Positions 52,748-62,048 of a stretch of 64,000 nt of DNA are shown piece after piece (position 1 is the stretch's first letter; every line of letters begins with the position of its first letter). The position numbers were made by a program, and so were the translations under genes. The notes under the pieces were generated by a model. The model saw only the letters and a program-made list of their open reading frames with translations, was not told the DNA's origin and ran no database searches. The DNA is taken from assembly GCF_000447295.1 (NCBI RefSeq), contig NZ_KE650771.1:4912989-4976988 (forward strand), given 5' to 3'. Origin of the DNA: Fischerella sp. PCC 9431 (GTDB lineage Bacteria > Cyanobacteriota > Cyanobacteriia > Cyanobacteriales > Nostocaceae).

Positions 52748-55551
52748 TTAAGACCTCTGAGTGGCGTTGAACTAAGATCACTACAAGATGCAGAAGTGAA
52801 TGAGGAACTGTCAGGTGTTGCAGTCGTTGTACTCGCTACTAAAATTACTTCACCATCGGGATTTACTACCCAGCCTTGAGCTTCTACAATCTGAGTCGGG
52901 GAATTTATAGAGTTGGCTTCTTGGTTTTGTTGTTCTTCAAGTCTGGTTGTGGACTGGTTTTGAGTTTCTTCAGGAAGCGATATCCAATTACTCAAGACTT
53001 CATCGGTAATTAACGGTTCTGTGGGACTAGGTGGTATACCTCCACGTCCTGTGGCGATAAATGATGCTCTTATTTGCTTGTCATCTCTTTTGCAACCAGT
53101 AGCAATTTGTTGGGAAGCATCAACGAGATTAACGCGCAGTTCTTCTAATCCTTGGCTGGGGTCAACATCAGGTGTATTAATTTGCACTGTACCACTAAGC
53201 GCCGGACTAGCACCCGTGGCGGTAATATCGCTGTCTGGGGTTGGCGATTGTCGGAACTGGATACCAAATATACCTTGGGTATTGATGATTACCCTGCCGC
53301 CCAAAAAGTTATTTGAGTTCGCACTGATATCGCTGTTGGCAAAAGCAGCGAGAACATCGGTATCAATATTGATGTTGCCACCGATATTATTGCTACCTGT
53401 GGCGTTGGTAGTAATACTGCTGTTGTTACCTAAAATTAAATCGTGCGATCGCACTGTAATATTACCTGCACCACCTTTAGTATCTGCACTGATTTTGCCT
53501 TGGTTCACAAGACGAATTGAGTCAGCATCGATTTTTAAGGAACCTGCAACTCCTGATCCTGCACTACTGACTGTTACCTGCGCTTGATCACGGATATTTA
53601 ATTTGCCAGTATTAATGATTAATTCTCCCCCTTGACCTGTGGAAGTCTCAGACGTATTAGCAAATAGTCCACTGCTAGGGCTGACATTGGGAACTATGAC
53701 TGGAGTGTATTGTTGAAGTCGAGCAAAATAGGTGGGGTCTGTTCCAGCAAGAGTAATCTTGTTGCTGATATTGAGAGTAATACTACCAGCTTTGCCACTG
53801 CTAAAACTAGTAGTAAAAATTTGTCCGCCGTTAGTAACTTCTAAGGTTTCGGCGTTAACAATAATATTACCCCCATCTCCTTTGCCACGAGTCCTCGCAC
53901 CCATGATCGCACCATTGGTGATACTTAGTGATCTGGTATTGATGTGAATATTGCCACCTTTACCAATCCCTGTATTTTCCGTACTACTGACCGCGCCGCT
54001 AGAGTAGCCATTTAGACCAAAACTATCAAAGACAACGCGATCGCGAGCCTGTATATTTATATTACCTGCGTCACCACGTCCAAAAGTATTAGCAATCAGT
54101 CGCGCCCCATTTGTAACAAACAGTGACCCAGTTGTAATATTCAGACTAGCAGCATTACCTACGGCTGTTGATACGGCTGTTGAACCAACAGAACTAGCAG
54201 CCCCACTAATGTTTTCTAAATTAAAACTAACGCCATCAAAGGAAACTGTATCACGAGCAACTATATTAATATTGCCTGCATTTCCTTGTCCCTGGGTTCT
54301 AGCTAGGATTGCAGCAGCATTTTTGACAAAAAGCGATCCCGTTGTAATATTTATGTCACCACCCTCACCCACGGCTTGGGGATCTACGGTGGTGTATGCT
54401 CCAGTCGAGGAATCACTACGCATTCGGTCAAAAACAACCGTATCACGGGCAAATATATTGATGTCGCCTGCATCTCCCTGTCCAGAAGTTGTGGTTCTCA
54501 ATTGACCACCACTTGTTAAAGTCAGCGATCCAGTAGTGATATTAATATTGCCACTATCGCCTACGGCTTTCGTTTGCACTGTATTAGAAATTATACTTGC
54601 ATCAACATTAATTGCCTCTGTAGCATTAATATCAATATCCAGCGCCTTGGCGTCAACAGAACCTTTTCCTGAGCCTATCCCCGCTTGCACCGTACTTGCA
54701 CCTAATAAATTCAAGTTTCTGGCATTGATAGCAATGCTACCACCATTACCAGCAATAACACTGGCTTGAGCCGCATTGTCGAGAAATACATCTTTTCTTT
54801 GCCCATCATTGGGCAAACTTAAACTAAGAAATGAATTATCAGTATTGAGTCCAATACTATTATTTTCTGCAATTCCTGCTAATTCAACTCGACCGCCGGG
54901 GGCTAGTATTTGCCCGCCGTTAAGCTGTAAACTGCCACCGACAAGTGCTAAACTTTTGCCAGGATTTACCTGTAATTTAGAACCCTGTACTTGAATATTT
55001 CCAGTATTGTTGCCATATTGCAAACCAATCGGTAGACTGACGGTGAGTAAAGGTGTAGTCGCGTTATTTGGAATTGCACTAAACTCTTTACCGTCGGCAA
55101 ATTTCAAGCTATTGGCTGTAGTTGCTAAAAACGAACCACCAATATTTAACCGTGCATTTTGACCAAAAATAATTCCATTGGGATTAATTAAAAACAGGTT
55201 TGCTGTTCCGTTTGCTCTAATTAAACCATCAATATTAGAGATTGAACTGCCTGTGACTCGTGTCAGAATATTTTGAATATTTGCAGCATTGTTGAAAAAA
55301 GCCGTTTCACCAGTAGAAAGAGAAAATTCTTGAAAGCTATGAAATAAGTTGCTACCTGCTTGGGTTCCACCTGTGATATTGAAGGTTTCACCTTCTTTGG
55401 TGACGTTGGAGTTATTCGGTAAAGTGCGATCGCCAGTAATTTGAGCAACTGTATAATTTGCAGAGAAAATATGTGTGATTGCGATCGCCATACCCAAAAA
55501 CTGGATCAAACGATTGCTTTCAAAACTAGTCATTTCTCTCCCTAGCTTCAT
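52744..55551 (-). CDS. Two-partner-secretion exoprotein (filamentous haemagglutinin N-terminal domain)
   Basis: The 935-residue protein starts with a signal peptide (LIQFLGMAIAITHIFSANYT) and the TPS domain typical of cyanobacterial haemagglutinin-like proteins: GGTQAGSNLFHSFQEFSLST, ANLFLINPNGIIFGQNARL and IGGSFLATTANSL. A long beta-helix of repeated strands such as GNINIVARDTVSFDG and TGSLFVTNGA follows, then a Cys-bearing C-terminal region. It would be exported through a TpsB pore, not found here, and act in adhesion or surface structure. Its stop overlaps that of the convergent nuclease gene. An in-frame Met at residue 7 is an alternative start. Confidence 0.9.
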   Translation of the reverse strand: MKLGREMTSFESNRLIQFLGMAIAITHIFSANYTVAQITGDRTLPNNSNVTKEGETFNITGGTQAGSNLFHSFQEFSLSTGETAFFNNAANIQNILTRVTGSSISNIDGLIRANGTANLFLINPNGIIFGQNARLNIGGSFLATTANSLKFADGKEFSAIPNNATTPLLTVSLPIGLQYGNNTGNIQVQGSKLQVNPGKSLALVGGSLQLNGGQILAPGGRVELAGIAENNSIGLNTDNSFLSLSLPNDGQRKDVFLDNAAQASVIAGNGGSIAINARNLNLLGASTVQAGIGSGKGSVDAKALDIDINATEAINVDASIISNTVQTKAVGDSGNINITTGSLTLTSGGQLRTTTSGQGDAGDINIFARDTVVFDRMRSDSSTGAYTTVDPQAVGEGGDINITTGSLFVKNAAAILARTQGQGNAGNINIVARDTVSFDGVSFNLENISGAASSVGSTAVSTAVGNAASLNITTGSLFVTNGARLIANTFGRGDAGNINIQARDRVVFDSFGLNGYSSGAVSSTENTGIGKGGNIHINTRSLSITNGAIMGARTRGKGDGGNIIVNAETLEVTNGGQIFTTSFSSGKAGSITLNISNKITLAGTDPTYFARLQQYTPVIVPNVSPSSGLFANTSETSTGQGGELIINTGKLNIRDQAQVTVSSAGSGVAGSLKIDADSIRLVNQGKISADTKGGAGNITVRSHDLILGNNSSITTNATGSNNIGGNINIDTDVLAAFANSDISANSNNFLGGRVIINTQGIFGIQFRQSPTPDSDITATGASPALSGTVQINTPDVDPSQGLEELRVNLVDASQQIATGCKRDDKQIRASFIATGRGGIPPSPTEPLITDEVLSNWISLPEETQNQSTTRLEEQQNQEANSINSPTQIVEAQGWVVNPDGEVILVASTTTATPDSSSFTSASCSDLSSTPLRGLN

Positions 55552-55625
55552 AGCAGTAGCACGAGTATTAAGTACTATCTAGGATATCAGAGTCAAAGAA
55601 ATTGATTTGATAGGTATAAAAAAGT

Positions 55626-56234
55626 ATGGAAAAGCCTGCTAATTCCCAATATCCAATTCATGAGTTGCTACAACGACGCTGGAGTCTTTTAGCATTTTCT
55701 CAACAGCCAGTTGAAAAAGAAAAACTTTGTTGTTTATTAGAAGCTGCACGTTGGGCTGCTTCTTCGTATAATGAGCAACCTTGGCATTTTATTGTTGCAA
55801 CTCAAGAAAATCCCGAAGAATTCCAACGTTTGCTGAGTTGTCTGGCTGAAGGAAATCAAATTTGGGCACAAAATGCACCTGTGTTGATGCTGTCGGTAGC
55901 AAAACTTTACTTTGAGAAAAATCACACTGAAAACCGTCATGCATTTCACGATGTCGGTGCAGCAGCTTGTAGTTTAGCAATTGAAGCAACTTCTTTGGGT
56001 TTGTTTATCCACCAGATGGCAGGCTTTGATGTATCAAAAGCACGGAAGTTGTACAATATTCCTGAAGGCTATGAACCAGTAGCAGCGATCGCAATTGGCT
56101 ATCAAGGCGATCATGAAGCATTACCAGAACAATACCGAAAGCGTGATTTTGCTCCCCGTCAGCGTAAATCTTTGGATACGTTTGTGTTTGCTGGAACTTG
56201 GGGAAACACTTCGCCTGTGATTTTGATTGATTGA
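55626..56234 (+). CDS. Nitroreductase family protein
   Basis: The 202-residue product is an FMN-dependent nitroreductase-fold protein: RRWSLLAFSQQPVEKEKL (phosphate-binding Arg), AARWAASSYNEQPWHFIVAT, DVGAACS-like DVGAAACSLAIEATSLGLF and PVAAIAIGYQGDHEALPE. The enzymes are dimers that reduce nitro compounds, quinones or flavins with NAD(P)H; no specific substrate can be named. It stands alone, divergent from the haemagglutinin gene with 74 bases between. Confidence 0.92.
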   Translation: MEKPANSQYPIHELLQRRWSLLAFSQQPVEKEKLCCLLEAARWAASSYNEQPWHFIVATQENPEEFQRLLSCLAEGNQIWAQNAPVLMLSVAKLYFEKNHTENRHAFHDVGAAACSLAIEATSLGLFIHQMAGFDVSKARKLYNIPEGYEPVAAIAIGYQGDHEALPEQYRKRDFAPRQRKSLDTFVFAGTWGNTSPVILID

Positions 56235-56272
56235 TCACAAATACGGACAACACCTACAAAACGGATAAATAC

Positions 56273-56317
56273 AAGACGCGATAAATCGGGAAGAAGAAGA
56301 CGCGATGAATCGCGTCT
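56273..56317. repeat. REP palindromes upstream end of the RAYT locus
   Basis: A diverged half-copy (56273-56288) and a full palindrome AGACGCGATGAATCGCGTCT (56298-56317), followed by CTACAAG. The full form recurs at 56593-56612, 57073-57092 and 61611-61630. Confidence 0.9.
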
Positions 56318-56953
56318 CTACAAGGGGGGATGGGGTGGTTGTTCGCGATCGCGCTCCCAATTGATTGGGTTATTGATAATATATTGTCGAATGCGATCGA
56401 GGGCGAATTGATCACGAATTATGTTTTCATGAAACCTTTTTTGCCATCCAAAACCCTGATAGATTTGATTAATTTCAAATTTACATCGTCCTTTGTACCA
56501 TCTCACAATTTTAGAAAGAGAATTTTTAGACAACATCGGATTAAATAACCCAGTAACCCCACCCCGTCGCCCATCCCCCCGTTGACTTGTAGAGACGCGA
56601 TTCATCGCGTCTTCTTCCTGTATTCGTGGATTCATCGCGTCTTCTTGTGTTTGATTAATAATCAAAATCCCGTGAATATGATTAGGCATGACGCAAAACG
56701 CATCTGTCTGACAATTAGAAAAATAATTAGGAATCTCGTACCACAATTTGTGAGCAATTTCTCCAATCGGCGATCGCTGCATTTCACTCTGCACAACCTC
56801 ACCAAAAAAGTATTTTTTCCTGTCTGTACAAATAGTCACGAAATATGCAGCATCAGTAGCATAATTCCATGCTGGCAAACGTGTTGAATCAATTCGATAT
56901 TTATCTTTGTATTTAGGTTTGTTATTTTTTTGTTGAGGAGCATCATTATTCAT
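56318..56953 (-). CDS. REP-associated tyrosine transposase (RAYT)
   Basis: The 211-residue product is a Y1/HUH transposase of the RAYT type: HUH motif in FCVMPNHIHGILI (His92, His94), catalytic Tyr191 in RIRQYIINNPINWE and the N-terminal DAAYFVTICTDRKKYFFGE. These enzymes nick single-stranded DNA at REP hairpins and spread them. Residues 103-121 (QEDAMNPRIQEEDAMNRVS) are encoded by a REP copy plus a half-copy, so the gene contains its own target repeat in frame. Cognate REPs flank it on both sides. The catalytic residues are intact. Confidence 0.9.
   Translation of the reverse strand: MNNDAPQQKNNKPKYKDKYRIDSTRLPAWNYATDAAYFVTICTDRKKYFFGEVVQSEMQRSPIGEIAHKLWYEIPNYFSNCQTDAFCVMPNHIHGILIINQTQEDAMNPRIQEEDAMNRVSTSQRGDGRRGGVTGLFNPMLSKNSLSKIVRWYKGRCKFEINQIYQGFGWQKRFHENIIRDQFALDRIRQYIINNPINWERDREQPPHPPL
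56593..56646. repeat. REP copy inside the RAYT gene
   Basis: Full palindrome at 56593-56612 and a half-site at 56631-56646, in frame in the transposase coding sequence. Confidence 0.9.
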
Positions 56954-57337
56954 GATTACATTTTTGATTTATACAAAAACTTTATAATCATGCAATTATT
57001 GCTTTGCATTTATGTGATTGCCATCCCGAAAAACTCGGAATCGAAATAAAAACGCGATGGATTTTGAGATCAAGACGCGATGAATCGCGTCTCTACAAGA
57101 GGGGGAATCGAAAAAACGATCGCATTTGCATCGTGGTCAAAATATCTGTTTTAATTGGGGCGATCGCACAACCTTGTAGAGACGGCGATTTATCGCGTCT
57201 CCTGCAATTTATCGTGTCTCAAAAACCGAACCATATTGACACCCAATTCATCGCATTTCTATAAACGGGGATTGTTCAAGACAATCGCAGCTTCCACATT
57301 TCCCTTATGTTTTGGCTGAAGGAAGTATTTTTCTTTC
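56954..57337. repeat. Intergenic region rich in REP palindromes
   Basis: 384 bases between two minus-strand genes with no gene. It contains a REP palindrome at 57073-57092, a variant REP AGAGACGGCGATTTATCGCG... at 57178-57200, a half-site at 57204-57220 and a HIP1 site near 57160. The variant recurs at 61740-61762. Confidence 0.85.
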
Positions 57338-60300
57338 CTACTCTCCATCTTTGACTTTCTCTTGTTGATGCCAAGCTTGATAAAAAGCTGGGTAGGGCAT
57401 ACTTTGGGCGCACTTCCAGATAACGTAGTAGCAATTATCAAATCGCTCAAAGTCATTTTCGTAAGTTTCAGGTGATAAGTAATCCTTCAACACGGTGACA
57501 ACACTCGGCATTTGTTCCTCTAACAAAATTTTCCCTAAGCTAGATGCCGCTTGCCATCGGATAAAACTATCCAGTTGTGGTTTGCCGATTAACTCCACCA
57601 AAGCAGCGATCGCTTTTTGGTTGCCAGAGCCAATTTTCCCTAAACTAGATGCCGCTTGCCATCGGGTAAAATTAGACAGTTGTACATTGCCAATTAACTC
57701 CAACAAAGCATCAATCGCTTTTTGGTTGCCTGGGTTGATTTTCCCTAAGCTTTCTGCCGCTTCCCTTCGGATAGGATTATCCAGTTGGGGATTGCCGATT
57801 AACTCCAACAAAGCATCAATCGCTTTTTGGTTGCCTGGGTCAATTTGCCCTAAGCTTTCTGCCGCTAGCCATAGGGTAGAATCATCCAGTTGTGCTTTGT
57901 CGATAAAGTCCACCAAAGCATCAATCGCTTTTTGGTTGCCAGAGCCAATTTCTCCTAAGTTATATGCCGCTAGCGATCGAGTATCATTATCCAGTTGTGG
58001 TTTACCAATTAACTCCACCAAGGCAGCGACCGCTTTTTGGTTGCCAAAGCCAATTTCCCTTAAGCTAGATGCCGCTAGCCATTGGATATCATCATCCAGT
58101 TGTGGATTGCCGATTAACTCTACCAAAGCAGCGATCGCTTTTTGGTTGCCAGAGCCAATTTTCCCTAAGCTAGATGCCGCTTGCCTTCGGATATGATTAT
58201 TCAGTTGTGGATTGCCGATTAACTCCACCAAAGCATCAATTGCTTTTTGGTTGCCAGAGCCAATTTCTCCTAAGCTAGATGCCGCTTGCCTTCGGATATG
58301 ATTATTCAGTTGTACATTACAGATTAACTCCACCAAAGCATCAATTGCTTTTTGGTTGCCTGGGTCAATTTTCCCTAAGCTTTCTGCCGCTTGCCATTGG
58401 ATATCATCATCCAGTTGTGCTTTGTCGATTAACTCTACCAAAGCATCAATTGCTTTTTGGTTGCCAGAGCCAATTTGCCCTAAGCTTTCTACCACTTGGC
58501 TTAGGATAGGAAGACCGTGCAGTTGTGCTTTGTCGATAAAATCTACCAAAACATCAATCGCTTTTTGATTGCCAGAGCCAATTTCTCCTAAGCTTTCTGC
58601 CGCTTGCCATTGGATATCATCATCCAGTTGTGCTTTGTCGATTAACTCTACCAAAGCATCAATCGCTTTTTGGTTGTCAGAGCCAATTTCTCCTAAGCTT
58701 TCTGCCGCTAGCCTTCGGGTAGAATAATCCAGTTGTGGATTGCCGATTAACTCCACTAAAGCATCAATCGCTTTTTGGTTGCCAGAGCCAATTGGCCCTA
58801 AGATAAATACCGCTTGCCTTCGGGTATCATCATCCAGTTGTGGATTGGCAACTAACTCCACTAAAGCAGCGATCGCTTTTATGCGATTTGTCTGAGCCAA
58901 TGCTGTCCTTGCTTCCTCTGGGATTGGTTTGAGAAATTGCATCCGCTCGTTTTTTTGAACCTTAAACTCGCCAAAGCCCCATTTAACGATTTCCGCCACA
59001 ATAGCATCTGCGTTGCGAGAATTTTTCCACTCATCAACCCCCGCAGCAGCGAGAAAATAAGCGCGAAACTCGTAAAATCCCCTTCTGACTCTATCAATAG
59101 CTCTGCATTCTCCGCACCCATCATTAAATTCCATCAACGCCTGAATAAACTCTTCCTTCTTCTCCCTTCCCACATCCTCACGTCCCAACCACAGCAAAAT
59201 CACCTCTTTCCACTGTGGGGCAAAAATGCGATAAACGCCTAGCGCGGGGTTTTCGGGAACATGATTCAGAAACTCGTGCCAATTCTCAACTGCCAACGCT
59301 GCAAAATATTCCTCAAATGTCGTATGGTAAAAAGCGTAAACTTTCTCTTTCGTTGCTGATTCCGCAGCTAGTCCAACTTCATTTAGCCATCCCAACTTTA
59401 ACGCTAACCAAAATAAAGAATTTTGCTGTTTTGCATCACCTAATTCCTCACGCACAAACTTATGTCGTAGCCGAAACCGTGATTTTTCTTGCTCAATTGC
59501 CCGTTTTGCTAAACGTCCCAACGCTGCGTTTAATTCCTCTTGTTGCTGTTCGGTGGTAGAAAAGCGGTTTTCTTTCCACTTATAAAATTCTTCCACAAAC
59601 TGCTGATAAAGTCCGGCTTTAGTTTCCGGTAAACCTTTATCCGAACCTTGCCAAGTGCTACACAACAGCGCCAACCGCAAGGGATTTTTAACTAAATCTT
59701 GGATGCGCTGACGTTCAGGTTTATCTAATTCCTGCCATAATCTTTCCCCTTTGTTACTCCCCATCTCCTTAATAAGGAGAGGGGGTTGGGGGGTGAGGTT
59801 CCGAGGTTGAAACCAACGCCTAATAAACTCTTGCACTTGTTGGGGATATGCAAAATTGAGTAACCGATACGTCTCAAAATTTTCTAAAGCGTTGGCGCTT
59901 GCTTCCCAAACATTCACCCGACAAGTCAGCACAACCCGCGCATTTTTTACCCATCCCGTCAACTGCTGCGAAATCTCAGTTAATGGTTGGGGTGAAGACA
60001 TTTCATCTGCTGCATCCAACAACAACCACACACGATTATTCTTGAATAAATCTGCAAAAGTGTTTTCTTGTTCTTCTTTTACGCGCACCACTTCTAAAGC
60101 ATTCTTCAGCCAATTTTGCAACAGATAATTTTCGACACTCTTTTCTTGCAAGTCTGCCAAAGAAATCCAAATTGGTAAACCCAGATTGTTGTCTAATATC
60201 CAAAAAGCTATAGTTTGCAACTGAGTAGTTTTTCCCGCACCCGGTTCCCCAATTAAAGCGATGCGGTGTCCTTGAGTTTTACCAACACCATCACCGATAA

Positions 60301-61069
60301 CTTGCTCTAAAAAAGCCTGATGTTCAAATCGCTGCTTCTCTTCATAACTCGGTTCGTAAAGTTGTGAACCTCGTTCTGGGGAAATATCCTCGCTGCACTT
60401 GTTCGGTTTGTGACGTTCCACCAATGCTAAAGGGACATGAATCGCCTCTAGCTCAAATTTCATCTCATCATCAGCAAACAGTAACTCATTGGTGGTGAGA
60501 CGCTTGTGCTTTTGAAGCATAGCGCGGCAAATTTCTTGCCAATTCAAGCTATTATCTGTTGTTTGTTCCTGGGATGTTGGTTTTAAATTCGTCTTTTGGT
60601 ATTCCTTCCACTTCTGCTTAACCACCTCCAGATTCTCTTTTATCGTCGCTGTCTGATGTTTTAGCGTTAGGGTAAATTTCCAATAACCTTGATTATTTGC
60701 AGCTTTTTCCGGTTCTCGTAGTCCCAAATTCCATAACCAGTTGAGTGCAGTTTGAACTTCCTGTAACTCTCTTTCTTTATCACTAGTGAAAGATTTTTCT
60801 TTTGGCGGGGGAAGTTTTAAACTTTTGCCAGCATCTTTAATCTGGTTGAGTAAATATTGCTTCTTTGTTCCAACTTCAATTGTTGTGCTTCTCTTTCCTT
60901 TTGTCTGTCGGATTTCATATCCTGTAATTCGCAGCTTATCAGCTTCCCAGACAACGCAAAGTGGTAGTTTTGACTCACAGTCTTGCTTTTGTGACAGTTG
61001 CAGCAATGCTTCTACTAAACTGAGTACATTTTCTAAAGCTGATTTATCTCCACGAATATTTCTTGACAT
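57338..61069 (-). CDS. NACHT NTPase with C-terminal HEAT repeats
   Basis: The 1243-residue protein has an N-terminal domain of unknown type (1-165), a linker, and a NACHT module with P-loop GEPGAGKTTQLQ (274-285), Walker B WLLLDAADEM and VVLTCRVNVW. An all-helical middle (HTTFEEYFAAL) follows. About 13 HEAT-like units of 35 residues, each near AIDALVELIGNPQLDD plus SLGEIGSGNQK, fill residues 745-1190. This is the build of bacterial NLR-like sensors, many of which protect against phage. Repeats are near-identical in DNA, so copy number is likely to vary. Residues near 427-442 (NLTPQPPL) stem from an inserted intergenic repeat. No effector domain is recognised. Confidence 0.88.
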   Translation of the reverse strand: MSRNIRGDKSALENVLSLVEALLQLSQKQDCESKLPLCVVWEADKLRITGYEIRQTKGKRSTTIEVGTKKQYLLNQIKDAGKSLKLPPPKEKSFTSDKERELQEVQTALNWLWNLGLREPEKAANNQGYWKFTLTLKHQTATIKENLEVVKQKWKEYQKTNLKPTSQEQTTDNSLNWQEICRAMLQKHKRLTTNELLFADDEMKFELEAIHVPLALVERHKPNKCSEDISPERGSQLYEPSYEEKQRFEHQAFLEQVIGDGVGKTQGHRIALIGEPGAGKTTQLQTIAFWILDNNLGLPIWISLADLQEKSVENYLLQNWLKNALEVVRVKEEQENTFADLFKNNRVWLLLDAADEMSSPQPLTEISQQLTGWVKNARVVLTCRVNVWEASANALENFETYRLLNFAYPQQVQEFIRRWFQPRNLTPQPPLLIKEMGSNKGERLWQELDKPERQRIQDLVKNPLRLALLCSTWQGSDKGLPETKAGLYQQFVEEFYKWKENRFSTTEQQQEELNAALGRLAKRAIEQEKSRFRLRHKFVREELGDAKQQNSLFWLALKLGWLNEVGLAAESATKEKVYAFYHTTFEEYFAALAVENWHEFLNHVPENPALGVYRIFAPQWKEVILLWLGREDVGREKKEEFIQALMEFNDGCGECRAIDRVRRGFYEFRAYFLAAAGVDEWKNSRNADAIVAEIVKWGFGEFKVQKNERMQFLKPIPEEARTALAQTNRIKAIAALVELVANPQLDDDTRRQAVFILGPIGSGNQKAIDALVELIGNPQLDYSTRRLAAESLGEIGSDNQKAIDALVELIDKAQLDDDIQWQAAESLGEIGSGNQKAIDVLVDFIDKAQLHGLPILSQVVESLGQIGSGNQKAIDALVELIDKAQLDDDIQWQAAESLGKIDPGNQKAIDALVELICNVQLNNHIRRQAASSLGEIGSGNQKAIDALVELIGNPQLNNHIRRQAASSLGKIGSGNQKAIAALVELIGNPQLDDDIQWLAASSLREIGFGNQKAVAALVELIGKPQLDNDTRSLAAYNLGEIGSGNQKAIDALVDFIDKAQLDDSTLWLAAESLGQIDPGNQKAIDALLELIGNPQLDNPIRREAAESLGKINPGNQKAIDALLELIGNVQLSNFTRWQAASSLGKIGSGNQKAIAALVELIGKPQLDSFIRWQAASSLGKILLEEQMPSVVTVLKDYLSPETYENDFERFDNCYYVIWKCAQSMPYPAFYQAWHQQEKVKDGE
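57520..58880. repeat. 105-bp near-identical HEAT-coding repeats
   Basis: About thirteen direct repeats with a period of 105 bases, sharing strings such as GCTTTTTGGTTGCCAGAGCC. Differences are few and mosaic among units, indicating recent duplication or gene conversion. Confidence 0.9.
59745..59810. repeat. Dispersed cyanobacterial repeat inside the NACHT gene
   Basis: A G-rich palindromic stretch (CTCCTTAATAAGGAG at its centre, followed by a GGGGGTTGGGGGGTGAGG run) is read on the minus strand as LTPQPPLLIKEMG. This is a repeat commonly found between cyanobacterial genes, here inserted in frame in the winged-helix/NACHT part. Confidence 0.75.
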
Positions 61070-61240
61070 CAGTCAAATATAAAGAAAATTGAAATAATTT
61101 GTAATTACCCAAACCAACAAGCTTCCCCAAGCCGCAAAACCTGACGATACAAGCATTATAGACGCTGCGTGAGGGATGTGTCTGGGGAAATACCCAAAAA
61201 AATAATTGACCTTGTCAACCTAAAAACAAGGTGAATTCAG

Positions 61241-61480
61241 ATGTCAGCTAAAAAACGTAGTCAAAGTTTCAGTGAAAGAGCGATCGCTTTCTTGCTAATT
61301 CTGCAAACAATATTAATTGGCGTACATGCCGAAAACCGCCTTCAGCAAGGAGACTCACCTATCGAAGTTTTAATCTGGACGATTAATCAGTATATTCCAG
61401 TCCTGAAACAAGCCAGCAGTTTGCAAGAAAAACAGAAAAAGAGCGTGTTACCCACACATCGCCGTTCTGAGGATCGATAA
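61241..61480 (+). CDS. Small hypothetical protein with one hydrophobic helix
   Basis: The 79-residue product has a basic N-terminus (MSAKKRSQSFSERA), a hydrophobic helix (IAFLLILQTILIGVHA, about 15-30) that could be a signal peptide or anchor, and a polar helical part. No family is recognised. It is divergent from the NACHT gene, 171 bases away, so a regulatory or toxin-antitoxin link with it is possible but unproven. Start ATG 61241 follows AAGGTG about 9 bases upstream. Confidence 0.55.
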   Translation: MSAKKRSQSFSERAIAFLLILQTILIGVHAENRLQQGDSPIEVLIWTINQYIPVLKQASSLQEKQKKSVLPTHRRSEDR

Positions 61481-62048
61481 TATTACAAGCTCCTCTCTAC
61501 GAGCAGAGAGGGGCTGTGGCTAGATTGGTTGTTATACAGGAATCCGGTTTAATTGCGTGAAAAAAAATTAATACCAATTCAATTAATGATTGCAACACAT
61601 CGTTGGTTTAAGACGCGATGAATCGCGTCTCTACAATATGGTTTATTTGGTATAAATATGGTGTTTCTCGATTGCGTGCAATCTGGTTCGGATAAATAAA
61701 ATTTTTTGATAAAAATTATAGATGACAAAAACGCCTTGTAGAGACGGCGATTTATCGCGTCTCTTTTATTCGTCCACAACACAAGTCGATTCATTCACAA
61801 CACAAGTCGATTCGTCCACAACACAAGTTGATTCGTCCACAACACAAGTTGATTCGTCCACAACACAAGTCGATTCGTTCACAAAACAAATCCGTTCTCA
61901 ACGATTTGTTATCTAATATTGTGTAATTACTGAGCTAGTAATCAAATCTTATTACAAAAAACACCTTTTTTTGTAATTTTTACTGAAGCACTACATTCTC
62001 CCATTGAGACACTCTAGAAAGATAGAGTTTAGTAAAAAGTATTTATTG
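61481..62048. repeat. Repeat-rich intergenic region (REPs and 21-bp array)
   Basis: 568 bases without a credible gene: a REP palindrome (61611-61630), a REP variant (61740-61762), then the 21-bp minisatellite (61775-61900), then AT-rich sequence before the gene at 62049. Frames through the array are open on account of its 21-base period only. Confidence 0.85.
61775..61900. repeat. 21-bp minisatellite, six copies
   Basis: Units of 21 bases start at 61775, 61796, 61817, 61838, 61859 and a diverged one at 61880. Each is CACAACACAAGT plus 9 variable bases (CGATTCATT, CGATTCGTC, TGATTCGTC). The core is the reverse complement of the array core at 18203-18454. No terminal inverted repeats like those of the first locus are seen. 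Confidence 0.93.

Noticed and set aside
53021-54994. Plus-strand open frames opposite the haemagglutinin gene
   Set aside because: Shadow of the low-complexity beta-helix coding region; no family features in translation.
57004-57264. 86-residue open frame between RAYT and NACHT genes
   Set aside because: It is composed largely of REP palindromes and has no ribosome-binding site.
57495-58568. Plus-strand open frames opposite the HEAT repeats
   Set aside because: They mirror the periodicity of the strongly supported minus-strand NACHT-HEAT gene.
61722-61916. Open frame with STTQVDS repeats
   Set aside because: Same artefact of the 21-base array; begins in a REP and ends just after the last unit.
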